A stretch of 64,000 nucleotides of DNA from Acidobacteriota bacterium (GCA_009694745.1 SHUF01000005.1:1-64000), one strand, 5' to 3'; numbered from the stretch's first letter, positions 16,378 to 28,144 are shown. Numbers and translations: made by a program. The notes: generated by a model not told the origin, from the sequence alone.

Positions 16378-19152
16378 ATGCGCGACTGGAAAGACACGCT
16401 CAACCTCCCCCGGACCGACTTCCCGATGAAGGCGAACCTGCCGACCGCCGAGCCGGCCACGCTGGCACGTTGGGCCGGGATGAATCTCTACGCCGGCATC
16501 CGCAGCCGTCGGGCAGGCGCGCCCAAGTTCGTACTGCACGATGGCCCGCCGTACGCGAATGGGCAGATTCACATCGGCCACGCACTCAACAAGATCCTGA
16601 AGGACTTCATTGTGAAGTCGCAGACGATGGCCGGGCGGGATGCGCCGTACGTGCCCGGGTGGGACTGCCACGGCCTGCCGATCGAACTGAATGTCGAGAG
16701 GGAGAGAGGCCCGGCGTCCAAGGGCGGCTCAGTCGGCGATTTCCGGCGCGCGTGTCGCGAATACGCAGCGACGTTTGTCGCGTCGCAACGCGCGGACTTC
16801 GAGCGGCTCGGCATTTTCGGCGACTGGGACGCGCCGTATCTGACGATGAACTACGGCTACCAGGCCGCCATCGTCAGGGCGTTGGGCAAGTTTGTTGGAC
16901 GCGGACTGGTCTATAAGGGCAAGAAGCCGGTCCATTGGTGTCTGCGCGACCGCACCGCCCTTGCGGAAGCGGAAGTCGAGTACAAGACGCACAGGTCCCC
17001 GTCGATCTACGCGGAGTTCCCTCTGTCGAACGCCGACACGACTCTCGTGTCGCGTGCGCCCGCTCTGGCAGGCCGCTCTGTGTCCGTGTTGATCTGGACG
17101 ACGACGCCCTGGACCATTCCGGCGAACCTGGCCGTCGCGTTTCACCCGTCGCTCGAGTACGGGGCGTTTGAGTACGAGGGGCGGGCGGTCATCGTGGCCC
17201 GCGGTCTCGCGGAGCGCGTCAGCGCCGCCACCGGCCGGCAGTTGGGTGCACCCATCGCCGCATTCGCGGGCACGGCCCTTGAGGGGGTGGCCTTCCGGCA
17301 TCCCCTGTACGACCGCGACTCACAAGGTGTGCTCGGCGAATACGTCACGCTCGAACAAGGCACAGGCGCCGTTCACACCGCTCCGGGGCACGGAGTGGAC
17401 GACTTCAATACGGGGACTCGGTACGGCCTGCCAATCACCACGCCGGTCGGCACACACGGCCGTTTTGAAGACGGCACGCCCATCGTCGGCGGGCTGAAGG
17501 TCTTTGAAGCGAATCCCGCGGTGGAAGCCGCGCTGCAGGAGCGCGGACGGCTCTGGTTCAGGACCGACTTCGAACATTCGTATCCGCACTGCTGGCGCTG
17601 CCACCAGCCGGTGATCTTCCTGGCCACACCGCAATGGTTCATCCGGATGGACGATCTGCGGGCGGACGCGACGGCGGCATCCGACCATACGAAGTGGATT
17701 CCCGCGTGGGGCCGCGAGCGGATGACCGGCATGTTCGCGTCGCGCCCTGACTGGTGCATCTCGCGGCAGCGTGCATGGGGCGTGCCGATCCCAGCCATGA
17801 CCTGTGTGGGCTGCGGCCGATCGCGCCTGACCACAGCGCTCGTGGAACGCGCGGCCACGGTGTTTGAGCGCGACAACGCCGATGCGTGGTACGACCAGCC
17901 CATCGAGGCCTTCCTGCCCGACGGATTCGCGTGTGACGCGTGCGGTGGCCAGACGTTTGAGCGCGAGCACGACATCCTGGATGTCTGGTTCGACTCGGGC
18001 TCCAGTCACGAAGCCGTGCTGGCGCAGCGGCCTGACCTGACCTGGCCGGCGGACATGTATCTGGAAGGCACCGACCAATACCGCGGCTGGTTCCAGTCGT
18101 CGCTGCTGGTCGGCGTCGGCACACGCGGTCGTGCGCCCTACGAGTCCGTCCTCACCCACGGTTTTGTGGTGGACGACCACGGCCGCAAGATGTCGAAGTC
18201 GCTCGGCAACGTCATCGCACCGCAGCAGATCATGAAGGACACCGGCGCCGATGTCCTGCGCCTCTGGGTGGCGCTGGTCAACGTGCGCGACGAGATCCGG
18301 CTGGGCAAGGAAGTGCTGGCCCGCACCGTCGAGGCCTACCGCAAGATCCGCAACACGTTCCGGTATCTGCTGTCGAACCTGTACGACTTCGATCCGGCGA
18401 CTGACCGCGTGGACCTCGACCAGCTGGACGAAGTGGACCGGCACATCCTCTCGCGGTACGCGCAGCTCGAGACACTCGCCCGTTCGGCGTACGAGGAGTA
18501 CGACTTCCAGGCGCTGTCACATGCCGTCACCGAGTTCGTCACGGTGGATCTGAGCGCGCTGTATCTGGATGTCTCGAAGGATCGGCTGTACACCTTCCGC
18601 GCCAATTCACGGGAGCGCCGGTCCGCCCAGACGGCGGTGTACGCAATCGCCGATGGACTCACTCGACTGCTGGCGCCCCTCATGCCGATGACGGCCGATG
18701 AGATCTGGGTGCGCCTGCCTGGCGCGCGTGAAGCATCGGTACACCTGGCTGACTTCCCCAGCAGCCCGCCGGCCTGGATCAACGACGCGCTGGACCTACG
18801 GTGGGAGACACTCGCCAAAGTGCGGCGGGAAGTGAATGAGAAACTGGAACTCGCGCGTGGTCAGAAGGTCATTGGCGCGCCGCTGACGGCGCACGTCACG
18901 CTGACCGTGGGGGACGCGGAGTTGTACCAGACGCTCAAAGCGGAAGAAGCGGGCCTGCCGATGTTGTTCATCGTGTCGGCGGTGACGCTGAAGCCCGCGC
19001 TTGCCGGTCAGGCGACCGCCGTCGAGGTAGAGGTCGCGCACGCGTCTGGCGACAAGTGCCCACGCTGCTGGCGCTATGTGCCCACGTTGATCGCTGTCGG
19101 TGATGGCGACGCGTTGTGCCCAAGGTGCGAGGAGGCTGTGCGTGTTGCCTGA
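16378..19152 (+). CDS. ileS: isoleucyl-tRNA synthetase
   Basis: A 924-residue class I synthetase that charges tRNA-Ile. HIGH motif as [10 protein letters not shown] near residue 64, KMSKS as KMSKSLGNV near 604, with the large CP1 editing domain between them. A C-terminal zinc finger has [11 protein letters not shown] and CPRCEEAV, marking the bacterial type. The start at ATG 16378 gives '[18 protein letters not shown]', the normal family start. It heads the operon ileS-lspA-lgt. Confidence 0.97.
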   Translation: MRDWKDTLNLPRTDFPMKANLPTAEPATLARWAGMNLYAGIRSRRAGAPKFVLHDGPPYANGQIHIGHALNKILKDFIVKSQTMAGRDAPYVPGWDCHGLPIELNVERERGPASKGGSVGDFRRACREYAATFVASQRADFERLGIFGDWDAPYLTMNYGYQAAIVRALGKFVGRGLVYKGKKPVHWCLRDRTALAEAEVEYKTHRSPSIYAEFPLSNADTTLVSRAPALAGRSVSVLIWTTTPWTIPANLAVAFHPSLEYGAFEYEGRAVIVARGLAERVSAATGRQLGAPIAAFAGTALEGVAFRHPLYDRDSQGVLGEYVTLEQGTGAVHTAPGHGVDDFNTGTRYGLPITTPVGTHGRFEDGTPIVGGLKVFEANPAVEAALQERGRLWFRTDFEHSYPHCWRCHQPVIFLATPQWFIRMDDLRADATAASDHTKWIPAWGRERMTGMFASRPDWCISRQRAWGVPIPAMTCVGCGRSRLTTALVERAATVFERDNADAWYDQPIEAFLPDGFACDACGGQTFEREHDILDVWFDSGSSHEAVLAQRPDLTWPADMYLEGTDQYRGWFQSSLLVGVGTRGRAPYESVLTHGFVVDDHGRKMSKSLGNVIAPQQIMKDTGADVLRLWVALVNVRDEIRLGKEVLARTVEAYRKIRNTFRYLLSNLYDFDPATDRVDLDQLDEVDRHILSRYAQLETLARSAYEEYDFQALSHAVTEFVTVDLSALYLDVSKDRLYTFRANSRERRSAQTAVYAIADGLTRLLAPLMPMTADEIWVRLPGAREASVHLADFPSSPPAWINDALDLRWETLAKVRREVNEKLELARGQKVIGAPLTAHVTLTVGDAELYQTLKAEEAGLPMLFIVSAVTLKPALAGQATAVEVEVAHASGDKCPRCWRYVPTLIAVGDGDALCPRCEEAVRVA

Positions 19153-19702
19153 ATCCGGTGAAGCGCAGCCCATTGCCACGACACCCGTGTCCCCAGCCAT
19201 GGCCCCTGCGACCGTGCGCATCCGCCACTTCTGGTGGGTCACCATCGGCCTCATCGTCGCCGATCAGATCACCAAGGCCCTGGTCAACAGCGCCCTGGGC
19301 CTGTACGACAGCACCACCGTGATTCCCGGGTTCATTGACCTGGTGCACGTGCGCAATGAAGGCGTGGCCTTTGGCCTGCTCAACAGCACCAACCTGCCTT
19401 ACAAGGCGGCGATCACGACCACGCTGGCGCTTGCGGCCCTGGGCGGCATCGCCCTGTACGCGCGCCAGTTGCAACCGAGTGAATGGGTGGCGCGGCTGGG
19501 TCTGGCGTGTATCCTTGGCGGCGCGGTGGGCAACCTGATCGACCGTGTCCGACAGGGTTACGTGCTCGACTTCGTGGACGTGTATTGGGACATGTGGCAT
19601 TTCTGGGCCTTCAACGTGGCCGATGCGTCAATCACGATTGGCGCGATTCTCGTGTTTGTTGATCTGCTTCTGGTGAAACATCATGCATCCGATTCTGTTT
19701 AG
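19142..19702 (+). CDS. lspA: lipoprotein signal peptidase (signal peptidase II)
   Basis: A 186-residue inner-membrane aspartyl protease with four membrane helices that removes the signal peptide of diacylglyceryl-prolipoproteins. The catalytic aspartates lie in GNLIDRV and NVADASI. The GTG at 19142 is chosen for a strong GAGGAGG six bases upstream, inside the end of ileS; ATG 19199 would be the shorter start. It overlaps ileS by 11 bases and lgt by 20 bases, so translation is tightly coupled with the next enzyme of lipoprotein maturation. Confidence 0.93.
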   Translation: MLPESGEAQPIATTPVSPAMAPATVRIRHFWWVTIGLIVADQITKALVNSALGLYDSTTVIPGFIDLVHVRNEGVAFGLLNSTNLPYKAAITTTLALAALGGIALYARQLQPSEWVARLGLACILGGAVGNLIDRVRQGYVLDFVDVYWDMWHFWAFNVADASITIGAILVFVDLLLVKHHASDSV

Positions 19703-20471
19703 TGTTGGCGACTGGCCCGTTTACTCCTACGGCGTGCTGCTGGCTGCGGCGTACCTCGTCGGACTGCAGCTGGGTGTGGTGCGTGCGCGACGCGCGGGCG
19801 TGGACCCGGCCAAGGTCATGGACCTGGGCATCTACCTCATCATCGCCGCGCTGGTCGGCGCAAAGCTCATGCTCATCGCCGTGGACTGGGAGTACTTCCG
19901 GTCGCAGCCACGTGAACTACTGTCTCTCGTCCGCGCCGGCGGCGTGTTTTACGGCGGGCTGATTCTCTCAGTCACCGTGGGTCTGTTGTTGGTCCGGCGA
20001 TACAAGCTGCCAGTGTGGACCACGGCCGATCTCATGGCGCCCGGCATTGCGCTGGGGCACGTGATCGGCCGATTCGGCTGCCTCCTGGCCGGCTGCTGCT
20101 ACGGCCGCCCCACCGACGTGCCGTGGGCGATCACCTTCACGAATCCGCTGGCCGCCACCAACGTCGGCACGCCGCTCGGAATCCCACTCCATCCCACGCA
20201 GTTGTACGATGCCGGCGCCGAACTCCTCATTCTGGCCGTCCTGCTGCTGACCGAGCGGAAGGGACGACCGTTTGCGGGCCGCACCTTCTGGGCCTACCTG
20301 ATGCTCTACGGCATTTCACGGTTCGTGATCGAGTTCTACCGCGGTGACGCGGGCCGCGGCACGGTCATGGCCGGGCTCTCCACGTCGCAGTTCGTGTCAC
20401 TGCTGCTGGTGCCGCTGAGCCTGACCATGCTCGCCTGGCTGCGGCGTCGTGGACAGGCCGCGAAGGCCTGA
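19683..20471 (+). CDS. lgt: prolipoprotein diacylglyceryl transferase
   Basis: A 262-residue inner-membrane enzyme with about seven helices that transfers diacylglycerol from phosphatidylglycerol to the lipobox cysteine. Signature segments are AGGVFYGGLI, GRFGCLLAGCCYG (the R-x-G region) and HPTQLYDAG. It starts within the end of lspA. Substrates in this window include the TPR and HEAT-cyclophilin lipoproteins. Confidence 0.95.
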   Translation: MHPILFSVGDWPVYSYGVLLAAAYLVGLQLGVVRARRAGVDPAKVMDLGIYLIIAALVGAKLMLIAVDWEYFRSQPRELLSLVRAGGVFYGGLILSVTVGLLLVRRYKLPVWTTADLMAPGIALGHVIGRFGCLLAGCCYGRPTDVPWAITFTNPLAATNVGTPLGIPLHPTQLYDAGAELLILAVLLLTERKGRPFAGRTFWAYLMLYGISRFVIEFYRGDAGRGTVMAGLSTSQFVSLLLVPLSLTMLAWLRRRGQAAKA

Positions 20472-20480
20472 TCTCCCAGC

Positions 20481-21431
20481 ATGGCCGTACGCACACGACT
20501 GGAGGTCGGCGCGGCTGACGTCGGCGCGCGGCTCGATCAGTTCCTCACCACCCATCTGGAGGGCGTGTCACGCTCGCAGATTCAGCGGTTGATTCGCGAC
20601 GGGCACGTCTCGTTGTCGGCCGGAGACGCCAAGGCCAGCCTCGCCGTGACCACGGATCTTGTGGTCGAAGTGGATGTGCCGCCGCCCCTGCCGGCCACGC
20701 CGGACGCAGAAGACCTGCCGCTCACCATCCTCCACAACGACGCCGACCTCGTGGTCATCAACAAACCGGCCGGGATGGTGGTGCATCCCGCCGCCGGCCA
20801 TGCCACCGGCACGCTCGTCAATGCATTGCTGCACCATGTCACCGGCTTGTCGGGCATCGGCGGCACCGAGCGACCAGGCATCGTGCACCGGCTTGACCGC
20901 GGCACGTCGGGTGTCATGGTGGTGGCGAAACACGATCGGGCCCATCGTGCGCTGTCGGCGCAGTTTCACGATCGGCTCGTGCGCAAGGAATACCTCGCGC
21001 TCGTCTGGCGTGCGCCGGCCGTGGGCCTGCGCATCGACGACCCACTGGGGCGCGATCCCAATCATCGGCAGCGGATGTCGAGCCGCGGCAAACGGGGCCG
21101 CACCGCGCTCACGGACGTGATCGAGGTGGAAGCGCTGCGCGGCGTCTCGCTCGTACGAGTGTCCATCGGCACCGGGCGCACACATCAGATTCGCGTGCAC
21201 TTGAGCGAACATGGCTTTCCGCTGGTCGGCGATGCCCTCTACGGTGGCGTCCACAAGCGCCTGCCGACGCACCTTGCCGCAGTGGCGCGACTGACCAGGC
21301 CTTTCCTGCACGCCGCGCGGCTCTCGTTCGCGCACCCCGCTGACGGCTGCATGATGACCTTCGAGGCGCCGTTGCCGCCCGATCTTCATAGTGTGATTAC
21401 CGCCCTGCGCCACACGGCGGCTCGGGCGTGA
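20481..21431 (+). CDS. RluD-family 23S rRNA pseudouridine synthase
   Basis: 316 residues. An N-terminal S4 RNA-binding domain (RLDQFLTTHLEGVSRSQIQR) is followed by the catalytic domain with HRLDRGTSG, whose aspartate is the nucleophile. The ending motif RTHQIRVHLSEHGFPLVGD is typical of RluA/RluD/RluC. It probably isomerises uridines in helix 69 of 23S rRNA. It follows lgt by nine bases; association with lspA is common in other bacteria. Confidence 0.93.
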   Translation: MAVRTRLEVGAADVGARLDQFLTTHLEGVSRSQIQRLIRDGHVSLSAGDAKASLAVTTDLVVEVDVPPPLPATPDAEDLPLTILHNDADLVVINKPAGMVVHPAAGHATGTLVNALLHHVTGLSGIGGTERPGIVHRLDRGTSGVMVVAKHDRAHRALSAQFHDRLVRKEYLALVWRAPAVGLRIDDPLGRDPNHRQRMSSRGKRGRTALTDVIEVEALRGVSLVRVSIGTGRTHQIRVHLSEHGFPLVGDALYGGVHKRLPTHLAAVARLTRPFLHAARLSFAHPADGCMMTFEAPLPPDLHSVITALRHTAARA

Positions 21432-21447
21432 CGGAAAGGTAATGACT

Positions 21448-21984
21448 ATGGCAACCGACGGCTCTCCCGAAGTGTTGTTTGAAGGACGAGTGATCCGTGT
21501 GGAGCGCGAACAGGTCACTCTCGACAACGGCTGCACTGTCGCCATTGAGGCCGTGCGACATCGCGGGTCGGTGGTGATCATCGCCCGGCCGGCGCCAGGT
21601 CACGTCGTGCTGATTCGCCAATATCGTCCGGTGATTGGGCAGTGGATTTGGGAACTGCCGGCCGGCAGCCTCGACGAGGGCGAATCACCGGACACGGCCG
21701 TCGTCCGGGAGTGCGAAGAAGAGATCGGTCTCACGCCGGGAAGGGTTACCCTGCTCGCATCGTGGTACCCCACGCCGGGGTTCTGCGACGAGATCATGCA
21801 CTTCTACCTGTGTGACGACCTGTCGGTGCCCGCCGGACCGATCGCCCGGGATGAGGACGAACAGATTGAACCGGCAACCGTCAGCCTCGACGACCTCCGG
21901 GCGATGATCGCCGACGGCCGCGTGAAGGACATAAAAACTGTCGTCGGCCTGTCGCTGGCGGAACGCGAGCCTGGGAGCCTGTAG
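21448..21984 (+). CDS. NUDIX hydrolase (ADP-ribose pyrophosphatase type)
   Basis: About 178 residues. The NUDIX box is visible as GSLDEGESPDTAVVRECEEEIGLTPG, the Glu-rich helix that binds magnesium, preceded by the WELPAGSL strand of ADP-ribose pyrophosphatases and followed by YPTPGFCDE. It likely cleaves ADP-ribose or a related sugar nucleotide. ATG 21448 has AAAGG at a good distance; ATG 21442 is only two codons upstream. Last gene of the ileS operon. Confidence 0.9.
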   Translation: MATDGSPEVLFEGRVIRVEREQVTLDNGCTVAIEAVRHRGSVVIIARPAPGHVVLIRQYRPVIGQWIWELPAGSLDEGESPDTAVVRECEEEIGLTPGRVTLLASWYPTPGFCDEIMHFYLCDDLSVPAGPIARDEDEQIEPATVSLDDLRAMIADGRVKDIKTVVGLSLAEREPGSL

Positions 21985-21997
21985 TAGGCACCGTGGC

Positions 21998-23833
<1,836 letters not shown>

Positions 23834-23862
23834 AGTGCTGAGGCTCGACGCGACAAAGTCTG

Positions 23863-24393
23863 TCAGCCGGCCGGGTCCGTGATGTTGGCCACCACCGACG
23901 CCAGGTCCTCGGACAGCACCGGGGAGAGCTGGACAATCTGCTGGAGGTTCGCGCGGATGTTTCGGACAAGCGCGTCGGTCTCAACCGAGTCGGGGTCCGA
24001 GATCACGTCCAGTACTTCATGCACCTGCGCACGCAGGAACGGCGTCGACTGCGTCACCCGATCCATGCCGATGCGGGACATGCCCTGCACGATCAGCCGC
24101 AGGCTGCCATCAGGCAGCTTGAACATCTTGTGAATGTGCGCGAGCGTGCCCGTGGGAAACAACCCGTCCTGCCCCGGATCCTCATCGGTCGCCGTGCGCT
24201 GGGTAAACACGCCAATCTGCTTGTCGCCGGCGATGGCCGCATCGATCAACGCGACGGAACTTTCGCTCGCCACAGCGAGAGGCATGAAGGAATTCGGGAA
24301 CAGGACCGTGTCGCGCAGGGGCAACACCGGCACTTCGGCCGGCACCGGCGGCCGCTCTGAGACGGCAGTCACAGGCGTGTCTTGTTCTGCCAT
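23863..24393 (-). CDS. lon: ATP-dependent protease Lon, N-terminal domain (frame-broken fragment)
   Basis: 176 residues with the Lon substrate-binding domain, starting VPVLPLRDTVLFPNSFMPLAV and ending SPVLSEDLASVVANITDPAG just before TGA at 23865-23863. In intact Lon the next residues are 'GRLADxxAS', which are present one frame over. The ATG at 24393 has GGAGGG about seven bases upstream. Together the parts would give a normal Lon of about 800 residues. An assembly error, a true mutation or a -1 frameshift are the options; no standard slippery heptamer is seen. Confidence 0.88.
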   Translation of the reverse strand: MAEQDTPVTAVSERPPVPAEVPVLPLRDTVLFPNSFMPLAVASESSVALIDAAIAGDKQIGVFTQRTATDEDPGQDGLFPTGTLAHIHKMFKLPDGSLRLIVQGMSRIGMDRVTQSTPFLRAQVHEVLDVISDPDSVETDALVRNIRANLQQIVQLSPVLSEDLASVVANITDPAG

Positions 24394-24457
24394 GGGACGC
24401 CCTCCAAACAAATCAGGCCCCGCCTGACGGCGGAGCCTGCAAAGATATCCCGAACAC

Positions 24458-24474
24458 GCCGGCCCCGGGCCGGC
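24458..24474. repeat. GC-rich perfect palindrome between lon and the DksA-like gene
   Basis: GCCGGCCC, one C, then GGGCCGGC. It lies eight bases after the stop of the minus-strand DksA-like gene. No T-tract follows on either strand, so termination activity is doubtful. Confidence 0.35.
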
Positions 24475-24481
24475 CGGAAGG

Positions 24482-24946
24482 TCAGTTCATGTCAAGCAGG
24501 AGGCCAGACGGCCGCCGCGACGTGGACATGCGCTCGCGCCGTTCGGCCAGCTCACGGGCTTCTTCGCAGTCCTTGCAGCGGACGGCGAATGGCAACGCGC
24601 GCAGCCGGCGCTCGGCAATTTCGTCGCCGCACTCGAAGCAGTTGCCGAACGTGCCTTCGTCGAGTCGCGCCAGCGCTTCCCCGATGCGGTTCAACGTCTC
24701 GGACTTCATCTGGATCAGCGCGAACTCGATGTCGTCCTGAATATCGGCTTCCGACGACTCCGCCGCATCCAGCACGCCCTGGCCTTCACCGATGCCACCC
24801 TCGGCCCGAACATCCCGCATCTTTTCCTGCACCTGGGCGAGAATCTCGCGGCGGCGCTCTTCGAGGATCCGCTTGAGTTCAACGTATCGGACTCGCGACG
24901 AATCGCTCTTGGCTCGTTTCTTTGAGGTGGTCACTTGTGCCTTCAT
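24482..24946 (-). CDS. DksA/TraR-family zinc-finger protein
   Basis: 154 residues. A long basic and acidic coiled-coil region (about 20-90) is followed by the DksA C4 zinc finger CFECGDEIAERRLRALPFAV...CKDC near residues 103-128. DksA-type proteins enter the RNA polymerase secondary channel and work with ppGpp; the RelA/SpoT gene lies 3 kb away. The ATG at 24946 has GGGAG upstream. A general TraR/DksA or spore-coat-type regulator is possible because the acidic coiled-coil tip is not a clear DxxDxA. Confidence 0.85.
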   Translation of the reverse strand: MKAQVTTSKKRAKSDSSRVRYVELKRILEERRREILAQVQEKMRDVRAEGGIGEGQGVLDAAESSEADIQDDIEFALIQMKSETLNRIGEALARLDEGTFGNCFECGDEIAERRLRALPFAVRCKDCEEARELAERRERMSTSRRPSGLLLDMN

Positions 24947-25326
24947 AATTTGCTCTCCCTATCCGCTCTGCCGCGGCAGGTCACTCTGTGCGTTCTTTGG
25001 CCTGCAAATAAAATGCCAATAATAACTCAACCCGGAACAATCGCAAAGAACCAGCCCTGGCCTTTCGGCCACACCGGAACCGGTAATTCTTACTACACCG
25101 GAGTCAGGTGTTTGGCTACACTAGGCAACCCCAAGACCGATGGTAACTGCTTGCGAAAACACGTGTTACATCGGCGTCGTGCCAGGCTGGACCATTTTGG
25201 TCCGCTTCTTCGAGTGATTAGACGATGGCAGGGGTGGTTTCGGTTCTCCACTCTTTTGGACTCACACTGTCCCCTGGCGGTACCAGTAGGATGAAGTGCT
25301 ATACTTTGGGGTTTCGAGGGTAGATC
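24947..25326. other. 380-base gene-free region, relatively AT-rich
   Basis: It separates the minus-strand DksA-like gene from rpmB. It holds the rpmB promoter at its right end, a small TGGCC-TTTC-GGCCA hairpin (25058-25071) and a GGACCA/TGGTCC hairpin (25189-25203). No tRNA, open frame with a start site or known riboswitch was recognised. Part of it could be a structured RNA. Confidence 0.4.
25297..25305 (+). promoter_or_regulatory. extended -10 promoter of rpmB
   Basis: TGC directly precedes TATACT (25300-25305), an extended -10 element, 21 bases before the ATG at 25327. No good -35 is seen, which extended -10 promoters can tolerate. The leader would be about 15 bases and includes GAGGG. 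Confidence 0.5.
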
Positions 25327-25518
25327 ATGGCAAAGCAGTGTGAAGTGTGCGGCAAAAAGCCCGTCGTCGGTCGGCAGGCCAGCCACGCCAATAACGTGAC
25401 CGCGCGCCGGTTTGAACCGAATCTCCAGAAAATCCACGCGGTGGTTGATGGCGCCACCAGACGCATGCGCGTGTGCACCCGCTGCATCCGCTCCAACAAG
25501 GTCACCAAGGCTGCCTGA
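25327..25518 (+). CDS. rpmB: 50S ribosomal protein L28
   Basis: 63 residues, the usual short bacterial L28. It has the zinc-type cysteine pairs CEVC (residues 5-8) and CTRC near 49-52. The centre [16 protein letters not shown] is the L28 signature (basic, 'RRFxPNLQ'). Structural protein of the large subunit. RidA begins one base after its stop. Confidence 0.96.
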   Translation: MAKQCEVCGKKPVVGRQASHANNVTARRFEPNLQKIHAVVDGATRRMRVCTRCIRSNKVTKAA

Positions 25519-25519
25519 C

Positions 25520-25909
25520 GTGGGCGCTCCGTTGACGCCTGTTTCGACCCCGGACGCGCCAGGGGCGATAGGGCCCTACAGTCAGGCCATCAAGGCGGGC
25601 GGATTCCTGTTCGCCTCCGGCCAGATTCCGCTCGACCCGACGACCGGCACCATCACCGAAGGCGGGATCACGGCCCAGGCGCACCAGGTACTCCAGAATC
25701 TTGGAGCCGTACTCAGGGGTGCCGGGATTTCGTACGACCGAGTGGTAAAAACCACGGTGTATCTGGCGGACATGGCCGACTTCCCGGCGGTCAACGAGGT
25801 CTACGCCACGTATTTTCCGGCCCCGTCGCCGGCCAGAGCCACGATTCAGGCCGCCGGCCTCCCGCGCAACGTCCTCGTCGAGATCGACCTCGTCGCGTTT
25901 CTGGGCTAA
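25520..25909 (+). CDS. ridA: RidA-family enamine/imine deaminase
   Basis: 129 residues, the usual RidA length. It hydrolyses reactive 2-aminoacrylate-type enamines made by pyridoxal-phosphate enzymes. Typical stretches are APGAIGPYSQAIKAGGFLFASGQIPLDP at the start (non-contiguous key residues S, Q and G) and RATIQAAGLPRNVLVEIDLVA at the end with the substrate-binding arginine. The GTG at 25520 starts one base after the rpmB stop, so the two are coupled. Confidence 0.93.
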   Translation: MGAPLTPVSTPDAPGAIGPYSQAIKAGGFLFASGQIPLDPTTGTITEGGITAQAHQVLQNLGAVLRGAGISYDRVVKTTVYLADMADFPAVNEVYATYFPAPSPARATIQAAGLPRNVLVEIDLVAFLG

Positions 25910-25920
25910 ACCTGGATTCA

Positions 25921-25935
25921 CACGCCCTTGGCGTG
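25921..25935. terminator. hairpin between convergent ridA and spoT
   Basis: CACGCC pairs with GGCGTG around a CTT loop, followed on the plus strand by GTTTA. With only 28 bases between the convergent stops, it may end transcription in both directions, weakly. Confidence 0.4.
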
Positions 25936-25937
25936 GT

Positions 25938-28091
25938 TTAGCGGTTGGCGCGATCGACGGCCAGCACTCCATCGATCGACTTCAGAGCCTTGATCACTCG
26001 ATCGAGATGTTTCACATCGACGATCTCCACCGTGATGCGGATGGAGGCGCGATGTTCTGCGTCGGTCGTGGCTTCCACATCGCGGATATTCGTGTTGATG
26101 GCGGCAATCCGGGTGCTGACGTCGGCGAGAATGCCCTTGCGGTCTGCCACATGAATCTTCAGGCGCACGACGTACGGACTCGAATCCGCGCCCTTGTCCC
26201 ACTCCACCTCCATCCGCCGTTCCGGATCGTAGAGCAGGTTCACGACATTCGGGCACGTCGCGGCGTGAACCGACACGCCCTTGCCTCGGGTGATGTAACC
26301 CACGATCTTTTCGCCGCGGATCGGATTGCAGCATCGGGCGCGAAACACCATCAGGTCATCGACGCCGCGCACTTTGATCTTCGCTTCACCTGAGCCGAGC
26401 ACGCGCTTGACGACACTGGCAATCGCGCCATCAGGCGCGCGCTCGCGCAGCGCGTCCTGTCCCACGAGGCGCGCCAGCACGGCACGCGCGGTCGCCTTGC
26501 CATAGCCGATCGCGGCGTACAGGTCGTCGGGCTTCTGCGCGCCGTACTCGGGCGCCACCTTCGCCAGCGCCTCGGGCTTCACGAGCGACTTGTCGATATT
26601 GAAACGGCGCACGTCCTTGTCGAACAGCCGTTTGCCCAGCTCGATGCTGCGCAGCTTCTCTTCGCTCTGGATGAAATGTTTAATCTTGTTACGCGCCCGT
26701 GTGGTGGCCACAAACATGAGCCAGTCGCGGCTCGGCGTATGACTCGGTTGTCTCAGGATCTCGACGATATCGCCGTTGGACAGACGCGTCCGTAACGGCA
26801 CCATGCGGCCGTTGACGCGCGCGCCCACGCACTGATGGCCCACATCGGTGTGCACGTCATACGCGAAGTCCACCGCGGTCGATCCCTGCGGCAGCGATTT
26901 CACCTCGCCCTTCGGTGTGAAGAGGTACACCTCATCCGGGTAGAGTTCGATCCGCAGGTTCCGCAGGAACTCGGCCGGGTCGCGCACGTCCTGTTGCGTA
27001 TCGAGCAACTGGCGCAGCCAGTGGAAGTACTGCTCGTCGCGCGCGGCCCCAACGCGACCTTCCTTGTACTTCCAGTGCGCCGCGATGCCTTCGTCAGCCA
27101 CCCGGTGCATATCCACGGTGCGAATCTGGATTTCAAACGGGGTACCGCGCTCGCTCACGACTGACGTGTGCAGCGACTGATACCCGTTGGGCCTGGGCAT
27201 AGCGATGAAGTCCTTGAACCGGCCCGGCACGGGTGACCACGTCTGATGCAGGACCCCCAGCACGCCGTAGCAGTCCTTCACCGACTGGGTGACCACGCGC
27301 AGCGCGATGAAGTCGTAGACCTGGTCCAGGCTGACTTTGCGGTGCTCGAGTTTCTGGTGAATGGACCACAGGCGCTTGATGCGCCCGTCGATGGCGACCA
27401 CGGGAATCTGCCCCTCGGCGAGTTTCTGGGCCAGTTTCTGGCGCAGTTCCTCCATCAGGCCTTCGGTCGCCTTGCGTTTCGCTTCCACTTCCGTCCGCAG
27501 CGCCTGATAGGCCTGGGGGGCCAGGTGGCGGAACGCCAGTTCCTCAAGCTCGTTCTTGACCTTGCTCATGCCCAGCCGGTTCGCGATCGGGGCATAAATA
27601 TCGCGCGTTTCCTGGGCAATCCGCTGCCGCCGGTCCTCGGGCAGATGGTGCAGGGTGCGCATGTTGTGGAGCCGGTCGGCCAGTTTCACCAGGATGACCC
27701 TGATGTCGTCCACCATCGCCAGCAGCATCTTCCGGAAGGTCTCGGCCTGGCGCTCCTCGCTGGACGCAAACTGGAGGGCCGACAATTTGGTCACGCCCTC
27801 AACGACGTGAGCCACTTCTTCGCCAAAAAGCTCCCGAATTTTCTCGATCGTGTTCGGGGTGTCCTCCACAATGTCGTGGAGCAGGCCGGCGGCCACTGCC
27901 ACCACGTCCAGCCGCATGTCGACCAGCAGGTCGGCCACTTCCAGGGGGTGCACCAGATAGGGCTCCCCAGATCGGCGCACCTGGCCCTTATGTTGATAGG
28001 CCGAAAAGACATAGGCCCGCCGCAGCAGCTCGGTATCTGCGTCCGGGGTGGCGCTGCGGACCTTGTCGATGAGATCTTCGAACCGAATCAT
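25938..28091 (-). CDS. spoT: bifunctional (p)ppGpp synthetase/hydrolase (RelA/SpoT)
   Basis: 717 residues with all Rel domains. The HD hydrolase has LLHDIVEDT near residue 70 and the synthetase RPNGYQSLHTSV near 315. The TGS domain begins VYLFTPKGEVKSLP near 390, a zinc-finger-like region follows, and a C-terminal ACT domain ends the chain. Both catalytic halves look intact, so it should make and degrade the stringent-response alarmone. The ATG at 28091 gives the family's 'xRFEDLIDKV' start. It is divergent from the TPR lipoprotein gene. Confidence 0.95.
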   Translation of the reverse strand: MIRFEDLIDKVRSATPDADTELLRRAYVFSAYQHKGQVRRSGEPYLVHPLEVADLLVDMRLDVVAVAAGLLHDIVEDTPNTIEKIRELFGEEVAHVVEGVTKLSALQFASSEERQAETFRKMLLAMVDDIRVILVKLADRLHNMRTLHHLPEDRRQRIAQETRDIYAPIANRLGMSKVKNELEELAFRHLAPQAYQALRTEVEAKRKATEGLMEELRQKLAQKLAEGQIPVVAIDGRIKRLWSIHQKLEHRKVSLDQVYDFIALRVVTQSVKDCYGVLGVLHQTWSPVPGRFKDFIAMPRPNGYQSLHTSVVSERGTPFEIQIRTVDMHRVADEGIAAHWKYKEGRVGAARDEQYFHWLRQLLDTQQDVRDPAEFLRNLRIELYPDEVYLFTPKGEVKSLPQGSTAVDFAYDVHTDVGHQCVGARVNGRMVPLRTRLSNGDIVEILRQPSHTPSRDWLMFVATTRARNKIKHFIQSEEKLRSIELGKRLFDKDVRRFNIDKSLVKPEALAKVAPEYGAQKPDDLYAAIGYGKATARAVLARLVGQDALRERAPDGAIASVVKRVLGSGEAKIKVRGVDDLMVFRARCCNPIRGEKIVGYITRGKGVSVHAATCPNVVNLLYDPERRMEVEWDKGADSSPYVVRLKIHVADRKGILADVSTRIAAINTNIRDVEATTDAEHRASIRITVEIVDVKHLDRVIKALKSIDGVLAVDRANR

Positions 28092-28144
28092 GGTGCCGGT
28101 GTCTAACCTGGAAGGAAGGATACCGGAAACGGCCGAATCGCTCC

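Noticed and set aside
23863..23878. Programmed -1 frameshift in lon
   Set aside because: The frames would join by a -1 shift, but there is no X-XXY-YYZ slippery site, no obvious pseudoknot, and Lon is not known to use frameshifting; a missing base is simpler.
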